This document shows, one piece after another, positions 39,448 to 50,974 of a stretch of DNA of 64,000 nucleotides. Below the pieces are notes generated by a model. The model was not told the origin of the DNA, searched no databases, and worked only from the letters and a program-made list of their open reading frames with translations. The stretch comes from Nisaea nitritireducens (GTDB lineage Bacteria; Pseudomonadota; Alphaproteobacteria; Thalassobaculales; Thalassobaculaceae): the NCBI RefSeq assembly GCF_014904795.1, contig NZ_JACZFS010000040.1, positions 1-64,000 of the forward strand. Reading direction: 5' to 3'. The first letter of the stretch is position 1. Each line of letters begins with the position of its first letter. Made by a program: the position numbers and the translations under genes.

Positions 39448-39912
39448 ATGAAGGTAAAGATTCTCGTTGCCACACAAGGCGGTACGGCAGATCTCTGCGC
39501 ACAGGAGATGGTCGACATCCTGGAAGACCGGGGATATGAGGCGGAAGCGACTCTGATGGGAGATTTCGGTATCGAGGTCTTCGATGAGGGCGGTCACGTC
39601 ATCATTTGCACCGCGACCTACGGGTATGGCGAGATCCCCGATAACGGCACCGAATTCTTCGAAGCTCTGGTTTCCGGAAAGCCGGACCTCGCGCGGGTTA
39701 GCTTCGCAGTCTTCGGTCTTGGCGATACGACATACGAAGACACCTTCAATTTCGCTGGCGAGAAATTCGACGCGATTCTCTCGGAATGCGGTGCCGAACG
39801 CGTGATCGAGCGGCATATCCATGATGCCAACTCCGGTGCGCTCGCGGAAGACGAGGCCATCGAATGGATCGAAGGCTGGATCGGCGCGCTGCAGGCGAAA
39901 GCCGCCGCCTGA
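39448..39912 (+). CDS. Flavodoxin
   Basis: A 154-residue flavodoxin-fold protein binding FMN. The phosphate loop is ATQGGTADLC (8-17), and the FMN ring loops are TATYGYGEIPDNG near residue 52 and FGLGDTTYED near residue 90. It resembles the flavodoxin domain of diflavin reductases and MioC more than classical photosynthetic flavodoxins. A strong ribosome site (GAGGA) precedes the ATG. It lies between a benzoate regulator and a benzoate-CoA ligase, so it may supply electrons to an oxygenase or reductase acting on benzoyl-CoA; this is inference from position. Confidence 0.88.
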   Translation: MKVKILVATQGGTADLCAQEMVDILEDRGYEAEATLMGDFGIEVFDEGGHVIICTATYGYGEIPDNGTEFFEALVSGKPDLARVSFAVFGLGDTTYEDTFNFAGEKFDAILSECGAERVIERHIHDANSGALAEDEAIEWIEGWIGALQAKAAA

Positions 39913-40005
39913 TTCCCTGGCGCGGCGTCTCAATCTAAGAAAAATGGAGTGCCGGTAAACGGCACCCGTTCATTTCGGCCAAAACGGCCAAACTGGGAGG
40001 GACAT

Positions 40006-41553
40006 ATGGCGGAGGACGCCGTTGCCGCGCGTTTCTATAACGCGGCAGAAGACTTGATCGGCCGAAATCTCAAGGCGGGCCGAGGAGGCAAGACCGCTGT
40101 TATCGACAGTGGCGGCTCGTACACATATCAGGAGCTGGCGGACCGGATTGAGCGGTTTGCGAACGCCATCCGGGCGGTGGGTGTGCTGCCGGAGCAGCGC
40201 GTCATTCTCGCCCTGCATGACACCATCGATTTTCCGACGGCCTTTCTCGGGGCGATCTGGGCCGGTGCGATCCCGGTGCCGATCAACACCCGGCTGGCAC
40301 CGCGGGACTATGCCTACATCCTGTCCGACAGCCGGGCCGAAGCCCTGTTCGTTTCCGACAATCTGATCGACTCCGTGCTCTCGGAAGTCGGGGCGGAGCC
40401 GCGCCATGTCGTGGTCTCCGGCGCCTACGTGGCGGGACGGCAATCCTTCGCGGATTTCATTGCGGCACCGGGGGACGACACGGCGCCTGAGGAGACCACG
40501 CCGGACGATCTTTGTTTCTGGCTCTACACTTCCGGCACGACGGGCATGCCGAAAGGCGCGGTACATCTGCATTCCCACCTGATGGAGAGTGCCAATCTTT
40601 ACGCCGTGCCAATGCTCGGTATTTCCGAGGAAGATGTCGTTTATTCGGCGGCCAAGCTGTTCTTCGCCTACGGGCTCGGCAACGGGCTGACCTTCCCCTT
40701 CGCGGTCGGGGCAACGGCAATCCTGCTGGAAGGCCCGCCCGCGCCGGCCGCTGTCTGCCAGATTATCCGGGAGCACAAGCCGACGCTGTTTTTCGGCGTG
40801 CCGACGCTGTACGGCATGCTGCTCGCGTCAAAGGATCTACCGGCAGGGGAGGAGCACGCGTTGCGGCTGTGTGTCTCGGCCGGAGAAGCGCTGCCGGAAG
40901 AACTGCTCAATCGCTGGAAACAGAGAACGGGCACGGAAATTCTGGACGGACTCGGCAGCACGGAAATGCTGCATATCTTCATCTCCAACCGGATCGGGGA
41001 GATCGTGCCGGGGGCGACCGGTAAGGCCGTTCCGGGCTATGAGTTGCGTCTGGTCGACGAGAACGGGGCCCACTGCAAGCCCGGCGAAATGGGCATTCTG
41101 GAGGTGTCCGGGCCGACAGCTGCGGTGATGTACTGGAACCAGCGGACCAAGAGCATCGACACGTTCCGGGGCGCCTGGACGCGGACCGGCGACAAGTATG
41201 TCGCGGACGAAAACGGGGTCTATACCTATTGCGGGCGCAATGACGACATGATGAAGGTCGGCGGCATCTATGTGTCGCCGTTCGAAGTCGAGGGCGCGCT
41301 GCTGAAGCACGAAGCCGTGCTTGAAGTCGCCGTGGTCGGCCATCCGGACCATGACGGTCTGATCAAGCCGAAAGCCTATGTGGTGCTGGCGGAGGGTGTC
41401 GATGCGTCAGATACGCTGACGGAGGATCTGACCGCTTTCGTCAAAAAGGATCTGGCGAGCTTCAAATATCCGCGCTGGATTATCTACGCGGACGAGCTGC
41501 CGAAGACGGCGACAGGAAAGATCCAGCGGTTCAAGCTCCGGGAAACCGCCTGA
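40006..41553 (+). CDS. Benzoate-CoA ligase family protein
   Basis: A 515-residue ANL-family acyl-CoA synthetase that activates an aromatic acid with ATP and CoA. The start MAEDAVAARFYNAAEDLI and the segment PINTRLAPRDYAYILSDSRA resemble benzoate-CoA ligases. The ATP-binding P-loop is YTSGTTGMPKGAVH near residue 185, GLGSTEMLHIFISN is the A5 region, WTRTGDKY the A7, and the catalytic lysine lies in TATGKIQRF at the end. GGGAGG precedes the ATG. Benzoate itself is the likely but unproven substrate; aminobenzoate or hydroxybenzoate are alternatives. Confidence 0.9.
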   Translation: MAEDAVAARFYNAAEDLIGRNLKAGRGGKTAVIDSGGSYTYQELADRIERFANAIRAVGVLPEQRVILALHDTIDFPTAFLGAIWAGAIPVPINTRLAPRDYAYILSDSRAEALFVSDNLIDSVLSEVGAEPRHVVVSGAYVAGRQSFADFIAAPGDDTAPEETTPDDLCFWLYTSGTTGMPKGAVHLHSHLMESANLYAVPMLGISEEDVVYSAAKLFFAYGLGNGLTFPFAVGATAILLEGPPAPAAVCQIIREHKPTLFFGVPTLYGMLLASKDLPAGEEHALRLCVSAGEALPEELLNRWKQRTGTEILDGLGSTEMLHIFISNRIGEIVPGATGKAVPGYELRLVDENGAHCKPGEMGILEVSGPTAAVMYWNQRTKSIDTFRGAWTRTGDKYVADENGVYTYCGRNDDMMKVGGIYVSPFEVEGALLKHEAVLEVAVVGHPDHDGLIKPKAYVVLAEGVDASDTLTEDLTAFVKKDLASFKYPRWIIYADELPKTATGKIQRFKLRETA

Positions 41554-41594
41554 TCGGCGATTTCCCGGCCTCGAACTCGGGGGAGGGTATTAGT

Positions 41595-41807
41595 TTAGTG
41601 CTTCGGGGCGACCTTGATGGTCGGCTCGAAGCTCACCTTCTTCTGCATCGCTGCATGAAGGTCGAACAGTGTCGCGATGCTCCGACCAAGAGCGCGCAGC
41701 GCTTCGTGGACGGCTTTGGACCGCTCGGCGCGGCCGGCGGCGACATAACGCTCGACTTCAGAGAAGTTGATGGTTTCTCGATTAATGAGGGTTTTTGTAG
41801 CAGTCAT
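41595..41807 (-). CDS. Small hypothetical protein (70 aa), ER-S/A-KAV motif
   Basis: From the ATG at 41807, which has AAAGGAG 8 bases before it, the protein is 70 residues: a short leader (MTATKTLINRETINF) and one amphipathic helix region (SEVERYVAAGRAERSKAV, then HEALRALGRSIATLFDL). It shares the pattern VxxG-K/R-xERxKAV with the next small gene at 41994. Similar short proteins with an RAERSxA-type helix occur in alphaproteobacteria but their role is unknown to me. A promoter is proposed at 41880-41908. Confidence 0.65.
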   Translation of the reverse strand: MTATKTLINRETINFSEVERYVAAGRAERSKAVHEALRALGRSIATLFDLHAAMQKKVSFEPTIKVAPKH

Positions 41808-41879
41808 AACAGTGCTCCTTTTGCTCGGCGAGCCCGCTGATTCTTGCTGCTTGGCCATTTGCGTTTCCCAATGACTGAC

Positions 41880-41908
41880 AATTTAGGTCAGGTTCATTGA
41901 CATTTCAA
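41880..41908 (-). promoter_or_regulatory. Candidate promoter of the 70-residue gene
   Basis: On the minus strand TTGAAA (41908-41903) and TAAATT (41885-41880) are 17 bases apart, a good sigma-70 spacing, giving a leader of about 65 bases. Confidence 0.45.
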
Positions 41909-41993
41909 TGTTGCGATGCAGCAAGGCTGGTATGCCGTTTTGGAAATGATGCATGTGCGAGATGCCGCGCAGTGGCGATTTCGTGCCCTGTAA

Positions 41994-42188
41994 TCAGCAA
42001 CTGCAATCGGGGCACCGGGCTGAAATGGCGGTGCGGCTCATGTTCGCGCGCCATTCAAAGTGTTTCCTGACAGTATCGTAGATATCGGAAATCATTGATT
42101 TTACTGCCTTTGCGCGCTCGCACTTGCCGTGGGCAATGCCGGCAACGATTTCGGCGTTACTCGGAGTGCGGATCAGGGTGGTTCTCAT
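41994..42188 (-). CDS. Small hypothetical protein (64 aa), ER-S/A-KAV motif, CxxC tail
   Basis: An AAGGAGG ribosome site ends 5 bases before the ATG at 42188, which fixes the start inside a longer meaningless frame. The 64 residues include GIAHGKCERAKAVKSMISD and YDTVRKHFEW, the same helix pattern as the gene at 41595, and end in RCPDCSC, three cysteines that could bind a metal. The function is unknown. It is separated from its apparent relative by about 190 bases and is divergent from the queuosine operon. Confidence 0.65.
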   Translation of the reverse strand: MRTTLIRTPSNAEIVAGIAHGKCERAKAVKSMISDIYDTVRKHFEWRANMSRTAISARCPDCSC

Positions 42189-42255
42189 ATCGGCCTCCTT
42201 TGAATTGGCTATGAGTGCAGCATAACAATTGCCGATAATCCGGTAATTAATATTT

Positions 42256-42288
42256 TTGACATCAAATTGATGCCAAAATGGATATAAT
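42256..42288. promoter_or_regulatory. Dyad and -10 element upstream of queuosine operon leader
   Basis: A 21-bp near-perfect palindrome (TTGACATC-N5-GATGCCAA, 42256-42276) includes a perfect ATCAA-A-TTGAT core. A consensus TATAAT follows at 42283-42288. The TTGACA at 42256 is 21 bases from it, longer than usual. A regulator here could control the queuosine operon, the divergent small gene at 42188, or both. Confidence 0.4.
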
Positions 42289-42459
42289 TGGAGGCTGCTA
42301 TGCAGCAGGAGAATGCATCGCAGCCAGCATGAATGTGCAGTATCATGCATGTTGCGCTGCGGTATACTGCGGGCTTGTTTACATGCCTTGCGGGCCGTTG
42401 ATGCCTTGAGGGCAGTTTCGCATCGACAAAGCGCAGTGAAAGACCTATGAGCTGCCCCA

Positions 42460-42534
42460 CTGTTTGGCCGGTGAGGCTTCCCACACCGGCAGAAGACATC
42501 GTGCCGATGTGGCTTCCCGCATCGGCAAGAACAG
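42460..42534 (+). ncRNA. Candidate structured leader RNA: two matching hairpins before the queuosine transporter
   Basis: Hairpin 1 pairs GCCGGTG (42467-42473) with CACCGGC (42484-42490); hairpin 2 pairs GCCGATG (42503-42509) with CATCGGC (42520-42526). The loops are AGGCTTCCCA and TGGCTTCCCG, so eight bases are identical, and the one stem difference is compensated on both sides. CTGTT (42460-42464) can pair with AACAG (42530-42534), closing both into a three-way junction. The AAAAGG ribosome site follows at once (42535-42540), so folding could control translation. A metabolite such as preQ1 or preQ0 is a natural guess. It is not the short preQ1-I form that I know. Confidence 0.5.
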
Positions 42535-42549
42535 AAAAGGACCTGGTCC

Positions 42550-43125
42550 ATGACCACCACAGAAAACGCTGCGTTCAGCCGTACAGGGCTTGTCGCGGGT
42601 ATGAGCGCCATGGGCGTTGTCGTGCTCGCCTCTAACATCGCGGTCAATTACCCAATCAATGACTGGCTGACCTGGGGCGCGCTGATCTACCCGATCGCGT
42701 TTCTCGTTACCGATCTGGTTAACCGGATCTTTGGCCCGAAACCCGCCCGCAAGGTTGTCTATGCCGGCTTCGCGACCGGTGTCGCGCTGTCCCTGTGGTT
42801 CGCCGATCAGCGCATTGCGCTCGCCTCCGGCACCGCCTTCCTGACCGCCCAACTGCTGGACATCTGGGTGTTCGACCGGTTGCGCCAGCAAAGCTGGTGG
42901 AAAGCGCCGGTGATTTCCTCGTTGCTGTCCTCCGCCCTCGATACGGCGCTGTTCTTCTCTCTCGCCTTCTACGCCACGGGCTTGCCGTGGGTGACATGGG
43001 CGATTGGCGATTACGGGGCGAAGCTGGCCATGGCAGCGGTCCTTCTGGTGCCGTTCCGTGCCTTCATCTCGCTTCTGCCGCAGCGCTTTGCGCAGGAAGA
43101 GACGGCGGCGGACGCTGCCCAGTAA
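42550..43125 (+). CDS. Queuosine precursor transporter (YhhQ/DUF165 family)
   Basis: A 191-residue membrane protein with about six helices. It shows the family segments VVVLASNIAVNYPIN, LIYPIAFLVTDLVNRIFG, and FLTAQLLDIWVFDRLRQ, plus the C-terminal PFRAFISLLPQ. The family imports queuosine precursors (preQ0, preQ1). It stands 9 bases before queA in the operon transporter-queA-tgt-queG, with no de novo preQ0 genes here, so salvage is plausible. A candidate RNA switch lies just before it. Confidence 0.93.
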   Translation: MTTTENAAFSRTGLVAGMSAMGVVVLASNIAVNYPINDWLTWGALIYPIAFLVTDLVNRIFGPKPARKVVYAGFATGVALSLWFADQRIALASGTAFLTAQLLDIWVFDRLRQQSWWKAPVISSLLSSALDTALFFSLAFYATGLPWVTWAIGDYGAKLAMAAVLLVPFRAFISLLPQRFAQEETAADAAQ

Positions 43126-43134
43126 GGTCTCCGC

Positions 43135-45299
<2,165 letters not shown>

Positions 45300-45325
45300 G
45301 TAAGGTCTCCGGACGGAAAGGGCTT

Positions 45326-46459
45326 ATGCAGCCGGAACAGCGGATCAGGCAGGAAGCGGCGGAGATCGGGTTTTCCGCCGCCGGTATCACCGCTGCCGAT
45401 ATCGGCACGCGGGAGCAGGATCGGCTGCGTGAATTCGTCGATAATGGCGAGCATGGCGACATGGGCTGGATGGAAGCCCATATGGAGCGCCGGATTGCCC
45501 CTAAAGGGATCTGGGAAGACGCCCGGTCCGTTATCGTGCTGACCCAGAATTACGGCCCGGACCACGATCCGATGGCCAATCTCGATGCTGCCGACCGGGC
45601 CAATATCTCCGTCTATGCCCGGAACAAGGATTACCACGACCTGATCAAGAAGCGCCTGAAGCGGCTGGCCCGCTGGATGGTCGCCGAGTTCGGCTGTCAG
45701 GTGAAGGTGTTCGTCGATACGGCGCCGGTGCTGGAAAAACCGCTCGCCGCCGGCGCCGGGCTTGGCTGGCAAGGCAAGCATACCAATCTGGTCTCCCGCG
45801 AGCACGGCTCATGGATCTTTCTTGGCGAAGTCTTCACCGACATGGAGCTGGCGCCGGATGCGCCGGAGATCGACCATTGCGGCAATTGCACCCGCTGTCT
45901 CGATATCTGCCCGACCGACGCCTTCCCGCGTCCCTATGCCCTCGATGCACGGCGCTGCATCTCCTATCTGACCATCGAGCATAAAGGCCATATAGCGGAG
46001 GAATTCCGGGTGCCGATGGGCAACCGGATTTATGGCTGCGACGATTGCCTCTCCGTCTGCCCCTGGAACAAGTTCGCCGAACAATCCGCCGAAGCCGCTT
46101 TCGCTGCACGGGATGATCTGACCTTGCCGCCGCTGGCCGAATTTCTCGGCCTCGATGATACAGCCTTCCGGGAGCGGTTCCGGGGATCGCCGGTCAAGCG
46201 GATCGGCCGGGACCGGTTTCTGCGCAACGTGCTGATCGCCTGTGGCAATAGCGGTGATGACCGTCTTGTGCCGATGATCGAAGCGCTTCTGACGGATGCG
46301 TCCCCGCTGGTGCGCGCCATGGCGGTCTGGGCGCTGGGGCGGTTGCTGCCGGAGCAGCGGTTTTCAGATCTGGCAAGAGGATTGTCTGAAGGCGAGGATG
46401 ACCCGGATGTCCGGGCGGAATGGCTGAAGCGGAAAAGCGCTTTCAGCAGCCCGTCATGA
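45326..46459 (+). CDS. queG: Epoxyqueuosine reductase
   Basis: Cobalamin and iron-sulfur enzyme that reduces epoxyqueuosine to queuosine, the last step. The 377-residue protein has two [4Fe-4S] motifs, CGNCTRCLDICPT and CDDCLSVCPWNKF, the aspartate-containing FVDTAPVLEKPLA, GWQGKHTNLVSREHGSW, and a C-terminal HEAT-like region (LVRAMAVWALGRLLPEQ). It starts 26 bases after tgt. The end overlaps a convergent PAS gene by six bases. Confidence 0.97.
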   Translation: MQPEQRIRQEAAEIGFSAAGITAADIGTREQDRLREFVDNGEHGDMGWMEAHMERRIAPKGIWEDARSVIVLTQNYGPDHDPMANLDAADRANISVYARNKDYHDLIKKRLKRLARWMVAEFGCQVKVFVDTAPVLEKPLAAGAGLGWQGKHTNLVSREHGSWIFLGEVFTDMELAPDAPEIDHCGNCTRCLDICPTDAFPRPYALDARRCISYLTIEHKGHIAEEFRVPMGNRIYGCDDCLSVCPWNKFAEQSAEAAFAARDDLTLPPLAEFLGLDDTAFRERFRGSPVKRIGRDRFLRNVLIACGNSGDDRLVPMIEALLTDASPLVRAMAVWALGRLLPEQRFSDLARGLSEGEDDPDVRAEWLKRKSAFSSPS

Positions 46460-46927
46460 CCAGTCCGGAAATAGCCCGAGGAACACCTGGTCCACTTCCT
46501 GGCTGCCCTTGTCGGAGATAGGCATCAGCAGTCTTGTCGCGGATTTATACTCTTTTTGATAGATCGTAACATGATCCATCAATGGGTTCCGCGATCTGCG
46601 TACGGCGCACAGTTCATCATGAAATGTTGAGCCGAATTCGCTGTCGACATCGGAGGCGAGTTTTCCGGTCCAGTCCTGCCCGGTGATTTGCGAGATCAGC
46701 GTGCCTTCGAGAGCGTTCACGAAATCATCGAGTTCTTCGACATATTTATAAACGCTGATGAAGCCGAGCCATTTACGGAGAGCTTGAGGGTCGAAAGCGT
46801 TTCGGTCCGGAATGCCACCACCTTCGCAGCTGGCGTGCCAGAAAGCGAGCAGGCCCTCCGCCCGGTTGCAGGCATGCTTGTGGTCGCGTCGGTATCTATG
46901 ATCGGCTCGATAGTGACCCATGATCAT
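46454..46927 (-). CDS. PAS_5-like single-domain protein
   Basis: A 157-residue protein with the layout of alphaproteobacterial PAS_5 proteins: FWHASCEGGGIPDRNAFDPQ in the first helix, WLGFISVYKYVEELDDFVNALEGTLIS with the strand-turn, TGQDWTGKLASDV, and a C-terminal strand ending RLLMPISDKG and VDQVFLGLFP. It has no output domain. The ligand is unknown. An ATG at 46921 is an equally good start; neither has a strong ribosome site. Two similar proteins lie at 21248 and at the right edge. Confidence 0.78.
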   Translation of the reverse strand: MIMGHYRADHRYRRDHKHACNRAEGLLAFWHASCEGGGIPDRNAFDPQALRKWLGFISVYKYVEELDDFVNALEGTLISQITGQDWTGKLASDVDSEFGSTFHDELCAVRRSRNPLMDHVTIYQKEYKSATRLLMPISDKGSQEVDQVFLGLFPDWS

Positions 46928-47176
46928 GCGGCGAACACTTTTCCGGCTCCGTTCTGAAGCCTTTCCTGATGCCTGGTGCCGGTCGGGAAGTGACCGGCAG
47001 GCGCTACCCTGATGCAGATAGCTGGAGTGCGGATAGCAGGCGAATTTTGGAGTTTCCTTTTTCGTATATGGAACGAGTTCCTTAAAATTCGATTAATTTT
47101 TTGAATCAATTGCACGCTACATCTCGCGTGCTTACCGGTGATGCCGCGTCCGGGGAGTTCTGCTGGCGGCGGGGAT

Positions 47177-48025
47177 TTAGGGGCGGAGACTCTGTTTTAC
47201 ATATTCCCCGAAGGCCTTGACGGTGGGGGAGGGGCGCGGAGAAGCGTAGGAGAGGCTGATGCCTATATCGGGGAGCGGCGGCAGCAGTGCGTCGAGCACA
47301 TGCAGGTCCTCGGGCACCGCGCTCCGGGTCACCACGCTGATCGCCTGGCCCGAGCGGGTGATCGCGAGCAGGGCGGCCAGCGAGTTGCTGGCGAAGGCGA
47401 TCCGGTAGGTGAGCCCGGCCTGGTTCATGGCGGAAAGCGCGGCCCGGTAATCCAGCGTGTCCGGCGCCGAAAGCGCGAGCGGCAAGACCCGGTTTTGCAG
47501 AATCTCCGGGTTCGGGTTGTTGCCGACCCAAACGAAGCTTTCCGGACGGATGATCTGCTCCGGATCGGCGTCCGAGGGTAGCGAGATAAGCGCGGCATCG
47601 ATCCGGCGGCGTTCGAGCAGGGCCCGCAGTTCGATCGTCGGGGCGGAGATCACCTCGATCTCGACATTTCCGTGACGCGCGGCGAAGCCCCGCAGGAGAT
47701 CCGGAAAGAAGGCAGTCAGATAGTCCTCCGGGCAGCCGAAAGTGACCGAACCCTGCAACCCTGCGCCGCACAGCGTGGCAAGGGCTTCGTCATGGGCGCT
47801 GAGGATGCGCTCGGCATGGGCGAGCAGGCGGTCCCCGGCGGCGGTGAGCACGACGCCCTTGCTGGTCCGGTGCAGGACAGGCTCGCCGATGATGGTCTCC
47901 AGCCGTTGCATCTGCATGCTGACGGCGGACTGCGTCCGGCCGACCTGCTGCGCGGCGGCGCTGACGGAGCCGCCGCGAGCGACGAGAAGGAAGCTGCGGA
48001 GCAGCGGGATATCCAGGGTCTGCAT
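47177..48025 (-). CDS. dgdR: LysR family regulator, probable regulator of the dialkylglycine decarboxylase operon
   Basis: A 282-residue LysR-type protein: winged helix at 5-65 (LLRSFLLVARGGSVSAAAQQ, then GRTQSAVSMQMQRLE) and a substrate-binding domain (GSVTFGCPEDYLTAFFPDLLRGF and on). It is divergent from the 2,2-dialkylglycine decarboxylase gene, the same arrangement as dgdR-dgdA in Burkholderia, where DgdR represses dgdA until the substrate is present. The symbol rests on this context. A dyad at 48031-48045 is six bases before its ATG. Confidence 0.85.
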   Translation of the reverse strand: MQTLDIPLLRSFLLVARGGSVSAAAQQVGRTQSAVSMQMQRLETIIGEPVLHRTSKGVVLTAAGDRLLAHAERILSAHDEALATLCGAGLQGSVTFGCPEDYLTAFFPDLLRGFAARHGNVEIEVISAPTIELRALLERRRIDAALISLPSDADPEQIIRPESFVWVGNNPNPEILQNRVLPLALSAPDTLDYRAALSAMNQAGLTYRIAFASNSLAALLAITRSGQAISVVTRSAVPEDLHVLDALLPPLPDIGISLSYASPRPSPTVKAFGEYVKQSLRP

Positions 48026-48030
48026 TTGAT

Positions 48031-48045
48031 ATCAATAAAATTGAT
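48031..48045. promoter_or_regulatory. Operator-like dyad at the start of the LysR gene
   Basis: A perfect inverted repeat ATCAAT-AAA-ATTGAT lies between the divergent LysR gene (ATG at 48025) and dgdA (48139), only 5 bases before the LysR start. It could be a self-regulation site. Confidence 0.4.
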
Positions 48046-48108
48046 TACGGAATTTTGCATTATGAATTGTTCTTGGTTTTGATCTCTCCCTACCTTTGTG
48101 GGCATTGA

Positions 48109-49446
<1,338 letters not shown>

Positions 49447-49524
49447 AGGTGCGGGACGCTCTGGCCTATGCCGGAGCGTCCGTTTAAGCTGCCGCTCAAA
49501 ATCGAGATGGAGGCAGCGACCACG

Positions 49525-50952
49525 ATGACGCCCGAAGATTTCCGCCGCCACGCCCACGACCTTGTCGACTGGATGGCCGACTATATGGAGACGGTGGAGG
49601 AATATCCGGTGCGCGCGCAGACTGCGCCGGGCGAGATCGCGTCGAAGCTGCCGGAGGCACCGCCCGAAGCGGGGGAGCCGATGGAGCGGATCTTCGCGGA
49701 TTTCAAATCGGACGTGATGCCGGGCATCACCCACTGGCAGCATCCGCGCTTTTTCGCTTATTTCCCGGCCAACAGCTCGCCGCCTTCGGTGCTGGCGGAA
49801 ATGCTGACGGCGACGCTCGGCGCGCAATGCATGCTGTGGCAGACCAGTCCGGCGGCGACCGAGATGGAAACCAGGGTGCTGGACTGGCTCCGGCAGATGA
49901 CTGGACTGCCGCAGGGGCTGACCGGCGTCATCCAGGATTCTGCCTCGGGAGCGATTCTCTGTGCGCTGCTGACGGCGCGGGAAAAGGCGACGGGCTGGAA
50001 AGCGAACGAACAGGGGCTCGGCAAGCAGCCGGCACTGACCGTCTACACGTCCAATCAGACCCATTCCGCGACCGAGAAGAATGTGAAGATCATCGGTCTT
50101 GGCCGGGAAAACCTCCGGCTGATCGACGTTGACGATAATTTCGCCCTGCGCCCGGAGGTGCTGGAAGAGCGGATCAAGGCTGATATTGCGGCTGGATGCG
50201 TTCCGGCTTGTGTCGTTGCCTCCGTCGGTGCCACCGGTGTTGGTGCTGTCGATCCGCTCCGGGCTATCGGCGAGATTTGCGAGCGGTACAACATCTTCCT
50301 GCATGTCGATGCTGCCTGGGCCGGGACGGCCTGGTTGCTTCCGGAACAGCGCTGGATGCTGGACGGCATCGAATATGCCGATAGTCTGGTCTTCAACCCG
50401 CACAAATGGATGCTGACGAATTTCGACTGTTCCGCCCATTTCGTGCGCGATCCGGATGCGCTCATCCGCACGCTTTCGATCCTGCCGGAGTTCCTGAAAA
50501 GCCGGGAGCAGGGCGCTGTGATCGATTACCGGGACTGGAGCGTGCCGCTTGGCCGCCGCTTCCGGGCATTGAAGCTCTGGATGGTGATCCGGTCCTACGG
50601 CGTCGAGGGCCTGCGCAAGATCATCCGCAAACATATCGATCTCGCAGCGGAGCTTGAGGAGCGGATCGAGGCCGAGCCGGATTTCGAAATCGTCGCACCG
50701 CGCTCGCTTGCGCTGATCAATTTCCGCTATCGCCCGGCGGGCATCGACAAGCCGGAGGCTCTTGACCGTCTCAACGCGGCCTTGCTTGAACGGATCAACG
50801 ACGATGGACGAATATACCTCACCCAGAACAAGGTGCGGGGCCGGGCGGCGATCCGCTTTTCCATCGGGCAGACCAATACCGAAGAGCGCCATGTCCGCGA
50901 AGGCTGGGACGTGGTCACCGAAATAGCACGCAGTCTGGAAACGGGACTCTGA
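49525..50952 (+). CDS. Aromatic-L-amino-acid decarboxylase family protein
   Basis: Group II PLP decarboxylase of about 475 residues that turns aromatic or related amino acids into amines. Seen are THWQHPRFFAYFPANSSPPS, DSASGAILCALLTARE, the cofactor His in SNQTHSATEKN, DAAWAGTAWLLPEQR, and the PLP lysine in NPHKWMLTNFDCSA. I start at 49525 (MTPEDFRRHAHDLVDWM); ATGs at 49468 and 49507 are in frame. It follows dgdA by 78 bases and is probably in the same operon. The real substrate may be a non-protein amino acid, given its partner. Confidence 0.9.
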   Translation: MTPEDFRRHAHDLVDWMADYMETVEEYPVRAQTAPGEIASKLPEAPPEAGEPMERIFADFKSDVMPGITHWQHPRFFAYFPANSSPPSVLAEMLTATLGAQCMLWQTSPAATEMETRVLDWLRQMTGLPQGLTGVIQDSASGAILCALLTAREKATGWKANEQGLGKQPALTVYTSNQTHSATEKNVKIIGLGRENLRLIDVDDNFALRPEVLEERIKADIAAGCVPACVVASVGATGVGAVDPLRAIGEICERYNIFLHVDAAWAGTAWLLPEQRWMLDGIEYADSLVFNPHKWMLTNFDCSAHFVRDPDALIRTLSILPEFLKSREQGAVIDYRDWSVPLGRRFRALKLWMVIRSYGVEGLRKIIRKHIDLAAELEERIEAEPDFEIVAPRSLALINFRYRPAGIDKPEALDRLNAALLERINDDGRIYLTQNKVRGRAAIRFSIGQTNTEERHVREGWDVVTEIARSLETGL

Positions 50953-50974
50953 ACAACAGGAGCCAGGGGGACTT

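Noticed and set aside
42300-42332. Ten-codon frame with GGAGG just upstream in the queuosine leader
   Set aside because: Too short to judge. It begins within a few bases of the predicted transcript start, so a leader peptide is possible but unsupported.
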